This document shows positions 1 to 10,495 of a stretch of DNA of 64,000 bases, one piece after another (position 1 is the stretch's first letter; every line of letters begins with the position of its first letter). The notes under the pieces are model-generated. The model saw nothing but the letters and a program-made list of their open reading frames with translations. It was not told the origin of the DNA and made no database searches. The DNA is taken from contig CM075103.1 of the NCBI GenBank assembly GCA_037576195.1, positions 28,976,723-29,040,722 on the forward strand, given 5' to 3'. Made by a program: the position numbers and the translations under genes. This DNA comes from Phytoseiulus persimilis. Taxonomy: Eukaryota; Arthropoda; Arachnida; Mesostigmata; Phytoseiidae.

Positions 1-64
1 CAAGAACTAGAATGGACGAGCTCCCGGGAATGTATCAGAGGGAAGGGACCGACGGCAGGGGATC

Positions 65-1566
65 TCAGCCAGAGTCATATCCCTTTTCGATGCCCACATC
101 CTGGTCGACTTCACCGCCGTCGTCGACAACTTCGTCCTCGTCGACAACTTCGACCTCGTCGAAGATGGGAGCATCTTCTCCCTCAAACATGCATCGTTTT
201 CCTCAAAAATGGGTGCCTCTTCTTCGTCGCCCGCGTTGTCCTGATCGCGGTCGAAGTGAACCTCCTCGAGCGTCGTCAAGGTTCGCATAACGACCCGCAC
301 GTCCTCTTCTGTGAGTTTCCTGTTGGTCACGTCCAGGCTCCAGAGTTCGGAGCACTTCAGGATCAGCTCCATCATCCACTGGGGAGGCGTCGACCACCCC
401 GACAGGTTCAACGCCTGGGCCTCAAGTTTCGCCCTCTTACGCCTCTCTGCAGCTTGGGCGCTTCTCGACTGGTCTGCCTTGGATGCTCCACTTGAGGAGG
501 GTTGGTTCTGGGTGGGATAGTTCATAATCCGATCCTCAGAGTGCCTCAATGGAACATCGGAGCATCCTCTCCGTCGCCCGCGTTGTCCTGATCGCGGTCG
601 AAGTGAACCTCCTCGAGCGTCGTCAAGGTTCGCATAACGACCCGCACGTCTTCTTCTGTGAGTTTCGTGTTGGTCACGTCTAGGCTCCAGAGTTCGGAGC
701 ACTTCAGGATCAGCTCCATCATCCACTGGGGAGGCGTCGAACACCCCGACAGGGTCAACGCCTGGGCCTCAAGTTTCGCCCTCTTACGCCTCTCTGCAGC
801 TTGGGCGCTTCTCGACTGGTCTGCCTTGGATGCTCCACTTGAGGAGGGTTGGTTCTGGGTTGGATAGTTCATAATCCGATCCTCAGAGTGCCTCAATGGA
901 ACATCGAAGCATCCTCTTCGTCGCCCGCGTTGTCCTGATCGCGGTCGAAGTGAACCTCCTCGAGCGTCGTCAAGGTTCGCATAACGACCCGCACGTCCTC
1001 TTCTGTGAGTTTCGTGTTGGTCACGTCTAGGCTCCAGAGTTCGGAGCACTTCAGGATCAGCTCCATCATCCACTGGGGAGGCGTCGAACACCCCGACAGG
1101 TTCAACGCCTGGGCCTCAAGTTTCGCCCTCTCACGCCTCTCTGCAGCTTGGGCGCTTCTCGACTGGTCTGCCTTGGATGCTCCACTTGAGGAGGGTTGGT
1201 TCTGGGTGGGATAGTTCATAATCCGATCCTCAGAGTGCCTCAATGGAACATCGAAGCATCCTTTTCGTCGCCCGCGTTGTCCTGATCGCGGTCGAAGTGA
1301 ACCTCTTCGAGCGTCGTCAAGGTTCGCATAACGACCCGCACGTCCTCTTCTGTGAGTTTCGTGTTGGTCACGTCCACGATCCTGAGCTCGGAGCACTTCA
1401 GGATCAGCTCCATCATCCACTGGGGAGGCGTCGAACACCCCGACAGGTTCAACGCCTGGGCCTCAAGTTTCGCCCTCTTACGCCTCTCTGCAGCTTGGGC
1501 GCTTCTCGACTGGTCTGCCTTGGATGCTCCACTTGAGGAGGGTTGGTTCTGGGTGGGATACTTCAT
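65..1566 (-). repeat. 347-bp LRR modules of copy A (4 units)
   Basis: Module ATGs on the minus strand are at 1566, 1219, 872 and 525, exactly 347 bp apart. The first three each run to a TGA (1240, 893, 546) as 108-codon ORFs. The fourth is the terminal type: instead of the MFH-stop end it continues into GTC/GAC/GAG-rich sequence. In one frame that sequence gives an acidic tail ending GYDSG at 65. The frame contiguous with the LRR instead runs to a stop at position 7. Confidence 0.95.
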
Positions 1567-1903
1567 ATACCGATTCTCGGAGTGCCTCAGTTTTCGGTGT
1601 CGTCTGCGATTGCGTTTGCTCTCTATTCGATGCGTGACCTTACCGCTGTGCAAAGCGCGAATCGCCCTCCACCGAGCACTCTCAAACTCACTCGCGGACC
1701 CCCCCGCTGATGTCCGCTGGTAGAGCACGCGGCGATCGGCGACGTCGATTTATCACTCGTCCGAGCTGACTATGAGTCTGTGCAGCCTCCGTCCGGGGTT
1801 TTAAGCTCAGACTCTCCTCGTTGAGTGTGAGAGTGCGAGGGGGTCGGGGGAGTTTAATCAAGATCGGTCGAAGCGGCGGAGTCGTTGTGGGCGAAGGTGG
1901 CAT
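1240..1903 (-). CDS. LRR mini-gene copy A, first exon plus first module
   Basis: Model: exon 1903-1692, intron 1691-1646 (GTGAGT to TTTGCACAG, 46 nt), exon 1645-1240; 205 residues. The junction is phase 2 and keeps frame; without splicing exon 1 stops at once. Residues 1-70 are Pro/Arg-rich, starting MPPSPTTTPP. Residues 72-97 are strongly basic (RNRRRHRKLR). Residues 98-130 are Ser/Gln/Ala-rich. Then come two cysteine-containing LRRs (LNLSGC...ILKCSELR, LDVTNTKLTEED), the start of a third (LEEVHF), and an acidic end (DRDQDNAGDE). This LRR type is known from F-box/LRR proteins, where it binds substrates; no F-box is seen. LRR plus acidic tail also recalls ANP32, but identity is not shown. A nuclear protein is an inference from the basic and acidic runs. 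The start is the ATG; nearby GTG-started readings are preceded by stops. In this copy only, the linker also reads GGTAAGG, a possible second donor. Expression is untested. Confidence 0.5.
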
Positions 1904-1924
1904 GTCGATCTGATATGATTTCAC

Positions 1925-4233
1925 CAGAACGAACGATTACACTACAATATCAGACATCTCACCACAGTGAAAAATGAGCTGAAGATTCATCGGGCCCGCT
2001 CTATTCTGCTACGAATCCCAACGGGGCTCCCAAAGATTCCAGAATCCAATTTCTCTTGGATGCCGCTCGCACGAGCCCTCCGAGAAGTGCTCGGCAGAAA
2101 TCAAAGCTGACGACCGCATTCCGAGTGATCCCCGCAAAACCGCATTGATCGAAGTTCGAACTCCTTGCTCTTTGCCGCATTCCGAGTCGTTCAACGCAAG
2201 AACCGTCGAATCCCGGGCTCGTTTCACAGAGGTTCCTCGAGTTTTCCGAATGCCTCTTGCTCGGAAAATCCGCAACCGAACGGAATATCTCTCAACAGGC
2301 GATTCATTTGCCCCGCGATCGACTCGTGCTTCTGGATCATCCTCAAACCAGAACCAGCGAAACGGGCACGTACGAAGCCCATCCAGGCCCACCGACGCTT
2401 CTCAGGAGCTCGTTCCTCTGGTATCGTTTGGGAAATCGGCCTGCGAGCATCGAACGATAAATCTTTGCGATCCGAGTTCTCGAGACGACGTGCAACTTGG
2501 AGCAAGCCAGTCTCACAAGCGAAGCTCTCACAAGTATTGATGGCAACATCCACGTTGACTCCTGAGAGAAACTCCTCACGTGAAATGTCTCTGACTTCCC
2601 CTCAACCCACAGAAGTCTCGATGTACGATTCAATCAGCCAGTTGACTCGAGGAGCACGTAAGTCATGGTTCAGGAGGATAAACTGCATCTGCTCGCAGCG
2701 TAAAACCGAAGTCCTTATATTCTGCAGGCGAGGCTCCCCCGCAAATTGAAAGCTCTCTTATTTCATCCCAACGAGAGTCATGTCGGCAACCTTACTGCAG
2801 GAGGCTCAAACCTGAACTGAGTGCGTTTCATGAACGAGGACTCCACCTGAATTGGAGACCCAACTATATGCTCATTTCCATTTCAGCAGGAGAACGATCA
2901 CTGAGAATTTCTCAGCCAGACTTGTGGTGCCGATACGTAGTTTTCACGTATCTTAGCTGATTGTGGTTCTGGAGGGTTCCCGGATTCTTCCCCACAGATA
3001 ATCTCATCGTTGAGCGGGAGCTTATTGCAAGGGCGGAGCCAGGGGAGGCTCGTTTGAAAAGCGATTTTGTTACGGGGGAACTCGGCTCCCGCTCCTCAGC
3101 ACACCTCACAACGGACTTTCCAGGAAACACGTCCCATGAGGGAATCGGGTGAGGTATCGGAAACCGCTATTTTCGAGGAACCGAAAATTTTCACATCCGG
3201 AACATCGCAGGCTGAGCCTGGCGTCGCTCGTTTCTAAAGTTTACCGAACGCAGTTTCGAGCGATTCCTCGAGTCGTACGAGCTCTGTGAATCCGAGCCGC
3301 TTTTAGTTCACTCGTTGAGCGCCTCATTCATCCGCGGAATATCTCGACCGTGGTCAACAGATTTGGGAGAATGAGTCAAAGAGGCGAACTACTGTGAGTT
3401 CCGCATTATGGAGCCACAGAATGAGAAGCCACAAAAAATATCAGGAGACTTTTCTGCTTTCGTCTCAACTTTCATCGAGGGCTTCCCCATCATCGAAAGA
3501 GAGTAGAGGGAGGATGAGGTTTCTCTTCAGTTCCTGTCGTGAACGTGGAAATACTCATGAACGCCAAAATTCAGATGAATTATCACAGGGAAGGAGATAT
3601 CGGACATGTTTTTCGAACCAAATTTTAAGTTTCAAGGTCTTTAATATTTTTTCAAGTTTCTTCCACTCTCCGGCTCCGCCACGGGCTGATCGCGTTGCAG
3701 GTATCTCGACATCAAACACGTCCTCAGGGAATGGATGAGCTCCCAGAGTCTGTATGATGCTGACTTTGGTCCCATGGATGGGGAAGGGAAGTACACGCTT
3801 CAAATGTGGATGAGTTTTCGAAGGGGAGAGAGTTCCCCACGGTGAGGAACTATTGACATGTTCACTCATTTTCACCCTTGTTCACTAATTTGGTCGCTGT
3901 GGTGAACCTGCTCTTGAAGTCCGAAGTTCGATAGCTCAACCTCACCTCTTCCTTTACCGTGTAAATATCTAGGGAGCGACATCAACACGAACTCTTAACA
4001 TATATTGAGCATTGAACTCATCTCACTCCAGTGCCCGGCGGAGCGGGAACAGGCTCCAGAGGGGAGAACGTGCTTCTTCTCGATAAGAGCTTTTCAGTGA
4101 TGCTTTTGGAACCTTCCTGACTGAAGGGCATCGGGATTTTGCGTTCACCGTATACCATGGCTCGGTACCTTCTGTTGAGAAGTCGGGCTGAAGAAAATTG
4201 CAAACATAGTATGGGAATGGAATCGTTCTTAAT
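1925..4233. other. Intergenic spacer A/B, no confident gene
   Basis: It lies between the poly(A) signal of copy B and the start of copy A, so it should hold the promoter of A, but no clear TATA box is visible. On the minus strand several short stretches read like protein: near 3180-3230 a Cys/Leu-rich piece (LSLRCSGCENF), near 2910-3090 a stretch containing NDEIICGEESGNP, and near 2480-2740 one containing LRAPRVNWLIESYIE. Stops separate them, so they look like a decayed gene carried along in each repeat. This spacer is of the long form, with about 169 bp (about 2200-2367) that most other spacers lack. Confidence 0.6.
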
Positions 4234-4239
4234 TTTATT
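4234..4239 (-). promoter_or_regulatory. Poly(A) signal of copy B
   Basis: AATAAA on the minus strand (context CAATAAAATTAAG), about 140 nt past the acidic-tail stop of copy B. The same motif at the same relative place follows the terminal module of every copy whose 3' flank is in the window. Confidence 0.6.
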
Positions 4240-4380
4240 GAAAATCCTGTGAGACTCGTCATCTTTCGGCTACACGAACGTCTACCTAAGCTACCTAAGC
4301 TGACCAACTTCATCTTCAACCCGGACGACTGACGAGCTCCCTGGAATGTACCAGAGAAACGTGGGCGACGGCAGGGGATT

Positions 4381-5443
4381 TCACCCAGAGTAATATCCAT
4401 CCTCGTCGTCGACTCTTTCGTCCCCGTCGAACATCGGAGCATCCTTTTCGTCGCCCGCGTTGTCCTGATCGCGGTTGAAGTGAACCTCCTCGAGCGTCGT
4501 CAAGGCTCGCATAACGACCCGCACGTCCTCTTCTGTGAGTTTCGTGTTGGTCACGTCCAGGCTCCTGAGTTTGGAGCACTTCAGGATCAGCTCCATCATC
4601 CACTGGGGAGGCGTCGAACACCCCGACAGCTTCAACCCTTGGGTCTCAAGTTTCGCCCTCTCACTACTCTCTGCAGCTTGGGCGCTTCTCGACTGGTCTG
4701 CCTTGGATGCTCCACTTGAGGAGGGTTGGTTCTGGGTGGGATAGTTCATAATCCGATCCTCAGAGTGCCTCTATGGAACATCGGAGCATCCTCTTCGTCG
4801 CCCGCGTCGTCCCGATCGCGGTCGAAGTGAACCTCCTCGAGCGTCGTCAAGGTTCGCATAACGACCCGCACGTCCTCTTCTGTGAGTTTCGTGTTGGTCA
4901 CGTCTAGGCTCCAGAGTTCGGAGCACTTCAGGATCAGCTCCATCATCCACTGGGGAGGCGTCGAACACCCCGACAGGTTCAACGCCTGGGCCTCAAGTTT
5001 CGCCCTCTTACGCCTCTCTGCAGCTTGGGCGCTTCTCGACTGGTCTGCCTTGGATGCTCCACTTGAGGAGGGTTGGTTCTGGGTGGGATAGTTCATAATC
5101 CGATCCTCAGAGTGCCTCAATGGAACATCGAAGCATCCTCTTCGTCGCCCGCGTTGTCCTGATCGCGGTCGAAGTGAACCTCCTCGAGCGTCGTCAAGGT
5201 TCGCATAACGACCCGCACGTCCTCTTCTGTGAGTTTCCTGTTGGTCACGTCTAGGCTCCAGAGTTCGGAGCACTTCAGGATCAGCTCCATCATCCACTGG
5301 GGAGGCGTCGAACACCCCGACAGGTTCAACGCCTGGGCCTCAAGTTTCGCCCTCTTACGCCTCTCTGCAGCTTGGGCGCTTCTCGACAGGTCTGCCTTGG
5401 ATGCTCCACTTGAGGAGGGTTGGTTCTGGGTGGGATACTTCAT
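4381..5443 (-). repeat. 347-bp LRR modules of copy B (3 units)
   Basis: Module ATGs are at 5443, 5096 and 4749. The middle unit has lost the usual TGA (CATTGA has become CATAGA), so its LRR frame runs on for several residues into the next unit and stops at 4746. The terminal unit has the short acidic tail, ending GYYSG at 4381, in the same frame as its LRRs. This is one of the clearest intact C-termini of the family. Confidence 0.95.
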
Positions 5444-5780
5444 ATACCGATTCTCGGAGTGCCTCAGTTTTCGGTGTCGTCGGCGATTGCGTTTGCTCTC
5501 TATTCGATGCGTGACCTTGCCGCTGTGCAAAGCGCGAATCGCCCTCCACCGAGCACTCTCAAACTCACTCGCGGACCCCCCCGCTGATGTCCGCTGGTAG
5601 AGCACGCGGCGATCGGCGACGTCGATTTATCACTCGTCCGAGCTGACTATGAGTCTGTGCAGCCTCCGTCCGGGGTTTTAAGCTCAGACTCTCCTCGTTG
5701 AGTGTGAGAGTGCGAGGGGGTCGGGGGAGTTTAACCAAGATCGATCGAAGCGGCGGAGTCGTTGTGGGCGAAGGCGGCAT
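5117..5780 (-). CDS. LRR mini-gene copy B, first exon plus first module
   Basis: Exons 5780-5569 and 5522-5117, with the same 46-nt intron and phase as copy A. Exon 1 differs slightly (RSILVKLPR), and the second LRR reads ELWSLDVTNRKLTEE, so position 2 of that repeat is Trp rather than Arg. The linker has GGCAAGG where A has GGTAAGG, so the extra donor of A is absent. This is the only copy other than A lying left of the 18-kb interruption, and it is flanked by complete repeats on both sides. Confidence 0.5.
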
Positions 5781-5804
5781 GTCGATCTGATATGATTTCA
5801 CCAA

Positions 5805-7653
5805 AACGAACGATTACACTACAATATCAGACATCTCACCACAGTAAAAAATGAGCTAAAGATTCATCGGGCCCGCTCGATTCTGCTACGAATCCCAACG
5901 GGGCTCCCAAAGATTCCAGAATCCAATTACTCTTGGATGCCGCTCGCACGAGCCCTCCGAGAAGTGCTCGGCAGAAATCGAAGCTGACGAGCGCATTCCG
6001 AGTGATCCCCGCAAAACCGCATTGAACAAAGTTCGAACTCTTCGCTCTTCGCCGCATTCCGAGTCGTTCAACGCAACATACGAAGCCCATCCAGGCCCAC
6101 CCGACGCTTCTCAAGAGCTCGTTCCTCTGGTATCGTTTGGGAACTCGGTCTGCGAGCATCGAACGATAAATCTTTGCGATCCGAGTTCTCGAGACGACGT
6201 GCAACCGGGAGCAAGCCAGTCTCACAAGCGAAGCTCTCACAAGTATTGATGGCAACATCCACGTTGACTCCTGAGAGAAACTCCTCACGTGAAATGTCTC
6301 TGACTTCCCCTCAACCCACAGAAGTCTCGATGTACGATTCAATCAGCCAGTTGACTCGAGGAGCACGTAACTCATGGTTCATGAGGATAAACTGCATCTG
6401 CTCGCAGCGTAAAACCAAAGTCGTTATATTCTGCAGGCGAGGCTCCCCCGCAAATTGAAAGCTCTCTTATTTAATTCAAACGAGAGTCATGTCGGCAACC
6501 TTACTGCAGGAGGCTCAAACCTGAACTGAGTGCGTTTCATAGACAAGGACTCCACCTGAATTGGAGACCCAACTATATGCTCATTTCCATTTCAGCAGAA
6601 GAACGATCACTGAGAATTTCTCAGCCAGACTTGTGGCGCCGATACGTAGTTTTCACGTATCTTAGCTGATTGTGGTTCTGAAGGGTTCCCGGATTCTTCC
6701 CCACAGATAATCTCGTCGTTGAGCGGGAGCTTATTGCAAGGACGGAGCCAGGGAAGGCTCGTTTGAAAAGCGATTTTGTTACGGGGGAACTTGGCTCCCG
6801 CTCCTCAGCACACCTCACAACGGACTTTCCAGGAAACACGTCCCATAAGGGAATCGGGTGAGGTATCGGAAACCGCTATTTTCGAGGAACCAAAAATTTT
6901 CACATCCGGAACATCGCAGGCTGAGCCTGGCGTCGCTCGTTTCAAAAGTTTACCGAACGCAGTTTCGAGCGATTCCTCGAGTCGTACGAGCTCTGTGAAT
7001 CCGAGCCGCTTTTAGTTCACTCGTTGAGCGCCTCATTCATCCGCGGAATATCTCGACCGTGGTCAACAGATTTGGGAGAATGAGTCAAAGAGGCGAACTA
7101 CTGTGAGTTCCGCATTAGGAGCCACAGAATGAAAAGCCACAAAAAATATCAGGAGACTTTTCTGCTTTCGTCTCAACTTTCATCGAGGGCTTCCCTATCA
7201 TCGGAAGAGAGTAGATGGAGGATGAGGTTTCTCTTCAGTTCCTGTCGTGAACGTGGGAATACTCATGAACGCCAAAATTCAGATGAATTATCACAGGGAA
7301 GGAGATATCGGACATGTTTTTCGGACCAAATTTTAAGTTTCAAGTTCTTTAATATTTTTTCGAGTTTCTTCCACCCTCCGGGTCCGCCACGGGCTGATCG
7401 CGTTGCAGGTATCTCGACATCAAACACGTCCTCAGGGAATGGATGAGCTCCCAGAGTCTGTATGATGCTGACTTTGGTCCCATGGATGGGGAAGGGAAGT
7501 ACACGCTTCAAATGTGGATGAGTTTTCGAAGGGGAAAGAGTTCCCCACGGTGAGGAACTATTGACATGTCGACTCATTTTCACCCTTGTTCACTCATTTG
7601 GTCGCTGTGGTGAACCTGCTCTTGAAGTCCGAAGTTCGATAGCTCAACCTCAC
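5805..7653. other. Spacer right of copy B, truncated at 7653
   Basis: Short-form spacer (lacks the 169-bp segment). It follows the other spacers closely up to the motif AGCTCAACCTCAC at 7641-7653, where the others continue with CTCTTCCTTTACC. Here unrelated sequence follows. The poly(A) region and terminal module expected next are missing. No gene is called. Confidence 0.8.
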
Positions 7654-7712
7654 GCGCCAGATCCTCAGCGGGCCTCAACGACGCCTGAATGGGTTGGGAG
7701 GTACGGGCTTAC

Positions 7713-8683
7713 CGTGGGTGAAAGCTCCTATGGCGGCTCCACCCAGTCCCACCGCCATTATAGTTCTCAGGATTACGAACGTGGCGAGATTCGGAGCTGC
7801 AGCCATGGTCATTGCTCCCAAGGAGGATATCAACACCGAGCTCATGTTCGCAGCCTTGCGCCCATACCTTCAACAGCAATATGATCGTCAGGAGAGAAAA
7901 AAAACGGATTTAGAAATGATTTACAAAAAGGGGATCGCATCTTCGCTCGCCCCCCCTTGATCTGTGAGCGAGCGGGAAGAGATGGACGGATCACATTCTG
8001 GCCCGACTAAAATCGTATATGATGGGCCTCACCAATCTGAAACGTGAGAGAAAATCAAGTTTCCCAGCATCATTCCAACCATCATGAGCGAGTCCGAGAA
8101 GCCTATGATCCAATCCCTTCGGCAAACTGTGCCAAACTGCAATGTCCTTGAATTGAGCCACTGGAACGCTTGCATAGCTGACTGATATCGAGGTTCACAG
8201 CCCTAATAATCTCTGGCAATGTAATATCGTCACACCGGAGACTTCGCGGAGCAGGAGGGCACATAGGTTGGGCCAGCCACAAGATGACGCTTTCAGTTTC
8301 TCGTTCCGTGACCGTTCCATTATCAATGCACCCCATCGGAGCAAACTTGCCTCACTCTTTACGGTGTTTTCGAAGATTGCAGTGTCGAAGTACCACTCAG
8401 TGCAAATCCCCTGATCTTGATTATAACAGTGAAAATCTTGGGAAGCGTTCTCCACCCTCCTCGGGTACGAACTCGTGTTTGTCGAAATGGACGCACAGGT
8501 GAACTCTTGTACTTTCGGTGCTAGGAAAGTCATCGCGAGAACTGAGCTCGCACAAGGCAAAGCTCGAAGCGAGAGAACCCCTAGGGGCTTCTGGAAGACG
8601 CTGGTGGCGTCGACGACGGTGTCGAGGGTTTTTGGCTCGGGCTTGGACTGAACCGCGTAGGAGGCTGGCTTTTGAGGAGCCAT
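7713..8683 (-). pseudogene. SLC22-like (organic cation/anion transporter family, MFS) 5' fragment
   Basis: Three exons fit together: 8683-8351, 8136-8033 and 7867-7713, about 197 residues. Exon 1 starts MAPQKPASY and holds the extracellular loop typical of the family (Cys-rich, NTSSY and ENASQ glycosylation sites, WYFDTAIFENTVKSE). Across the next junction it reads EFGTVCRRDWIIGFSDSL, as in SLC22 before TM2. Exons 2 and 3 join inside MFS motif A, giving GNLIFSHVSDWYGRK (usual DR replaced by DW), then TM3/TM4 (LGAMTMAAAPNL, VGLGGAAIGAF). Intron 1 has a GC donor (GAG then GCAAGT, 214 nt, ending TTGCAG); intron 2 is GTGAGG...TTGAAG (165 nt); the last donor is GTAAGC at 7712. SLC22 proteins are usually about 550 residues, so about two thirds is missing. 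The gene is cut by the array boundary 59 bp further on. Exon 1 lacks a clean TM1, so it may also be eroded. The family call is firm; function is not. Confidence 0.7.
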
Positions 8684-10495
8684 GATGCACTCGATGTGGA
8701 CACTCTGGAAGTTGTTTGAAAGAATATCATCCCCGTGAGCTGGGACTGTCATCAGGTCCCCGATCAAGGTGACTCGTTGATTTTCATCGGCTGCGCCGAT
8801 TTCACCAATACGATATCTAACACACGGTTCGAGCGAGACGAGTCCGACCGAGTTCAACACAGCTGGCGGGAAATTGGAATACAGCAGCTCGGATCAAATT
8901 GAAGATCCTTCCTGGTTGATTTGTCCGGGTGATGTTAGATACTGTCACGCCGAGATAAGCGGAAGAGATCAGCAGAAGCGCTTGCGTAGAGCGTGTCGAG
9001 ATCGCCACACAAGGGAACTTTGCCTCGTGAAATGACGACGACGAAGATGCACAAATCGCCGCGGCGCAAGAGCCGTACCCCTTGGCTGCCCATTCAGCGC
9101 CGAGGCTCACGACGGGCCGCGGGTTTTGCACCTCTGGACTCGGCTTGGAATTTCTCATTGGGTAGAGGTATCGAAAAGCTTCCGCGGAGTCAAGTTTCCT
9201 GGGTGCAGTCGTAGAGCGATGCCGACTTTATGTTGTAAACGAAGTAAGAGAAATGCCTCCCTTACGCGAGCACCTTGGCCGAAGTTGTTCTGGCTGTTCG
9301 AGTTAGCATCATGAGCTGAGCTTCTCGGACAAAAATCATGTAATACAATCTGACGTGGATTCAGGCTCTCAACCGCTGATTTGACGAGTACTTCCTTCCA
9401 GCGTCGGAACAACACTTTTTTCATAGAATTGCATATCACTAATAGTGTGTGGTCTGCGCCCATAGGAAGATACGTTTCTCAAACCATCTATGGTCTTCAT
9501 TGGATTCATGAGTGAATCTCGTTAGCTTCTGGCTATCGATATCTTGATCTACGTCAGAGCACACACGCAGACGATCAAATCTTGCGCGAAAACCAAGCTG
9601 ACCACCGAAGCTGTCGAGCTCTGACAGCAGGCGAGTGAGGTCCGAGCTCTGCAGTTTGTCTCGCGTTGACTTGTCAAAAACGTGATGATGAGCTCAGTAC
9701 GGTTCATTCTTCAGCCGCATTCCTAGATTGTGGAGAGAGAACATTGCCAGATACAATATCCAGATGCAAACCACTTGCGCGTCGTACCCCGTCTGATGTG
9801 TAAAAAGCGCCGCGATGGGAACGATGGCCCCTCCGTCCGAGTGCCAATCTGGCGTCTCTCAGATTCGTTCATTGCTTTCTTTAAGTCATTTCGTAGGCTA
9901 TTAGGACGCGACTTGCGGCGATACGACGTCTTCAGAATCACTCTCGGACTTCCGGAATGCCGAATGCACGGAGATGGAGCGGTGCCCGACAAGCGTCTAA
10001 TGAATTCCGCGTCGTGGGCCCGGGACTCAAGGCTGGCAAACTCGAAACCCCTAGTGCTTCCCCTCGCCAGCCGGGCTTGTATATCGGATATTCCATGATG
10101 TGTCTCAGATGAACAGATACACATGGATGATGGTTCTCAATAGGCACTTCGAGGCCATGATTTCAACAGAAGCTCATCAGGCTATAGACTGGTGGTTTGA
10201 AAATGTCGCGAGATATCACGTCAGACCCAGTTCCGGATATCTGCTTCGTACTTTTGTCAATACAATGCTAGTTACCAGAGATTTTGTGTTGGGTTCGGGC
10301 ATCGATGGGTTCGACCATCTAGCGGTGAATCGTATCGTAGACGATACATCCGCTGTTGTGATATAACCATACCCTGCCTCCGGAACTCCGAGGAAAACTG
10401 AATCACGCTGATATGTTGTGTACTTTATGTAAGGGGAACTTGGACACGCGAGAATTCAACGCGAGTACATGAGGGATCCCAGCTCTGCTGTGGAC
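8684..10495. other. No supported gene
   Basis: Only short open stretches on both strands. The minus strand at 8817-9158 (containing AKGYGSCAAAICA and AISTRSTQALLLIS) could be a decayed piece of a membrane protein, but no family is recognised. The plus-strand frame at 10100-10366 (containing AIDWWFENVARYH) has a matching open minus frame and cannot be chosen. Confidence 0.4.

Larger units (their letters stand above)
1..7653 (-). repeat. Two-level tandem gene array, left part (copies A and B)
   Basis: Copies A and B of the LRR mini-gene lie here, 3877 bp apart measured at their first exons, with a full spacer between them and part of another spacer to the right of B. The array continues off the left edge. 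It stops abruptly at 7653, where sequence shared with every other spacer switches to unrelated DNA holding an SLC22-like exon. Confidence 0.95.

Noticed and set aside
311-520. Plus-strand 69- to 123-codon ORFs repeated across the array (MSFVLVTSRLQ..., ending EEGWFWVG)
   Set aside because: They are the reverse of the LRR module. They have no poly(A) signal on that strand, and their openness follows from the minus-strand coding sequence.
890-1220. An intron inside each module (GAG|GTTCAC to CCCACCCAG), which would give in-frame 82-codon repeats
   Set aside because: The acceptor looks good, but the donor GTTCAC is poor and frame agreement alone has a one-in-three chance. It was kept as a test for cDNA rather than annotated.
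1240-1728. A longer N-terminus starting at the GTG codon at 1728 (LYQRTSAGG)
   Set aside because: It starts with GTG just after two in-frame stops, and the stretch overlaps the predicted intron. The ATG of exon 1 is a better start.
1240-1903. Calling the array gene an ANP32 or an F-box protein
   Set aside because: It shares only the general layout (LRRs with an acidic tail) or the LRR type. No F-box and no ANP32-specific sequence is visible.
7561-7960. Plus-strand ORFs over the transporter exon
   Set aside because: The minus strand carries MFS motif A and correct splice sites. The plus frames are shadows.
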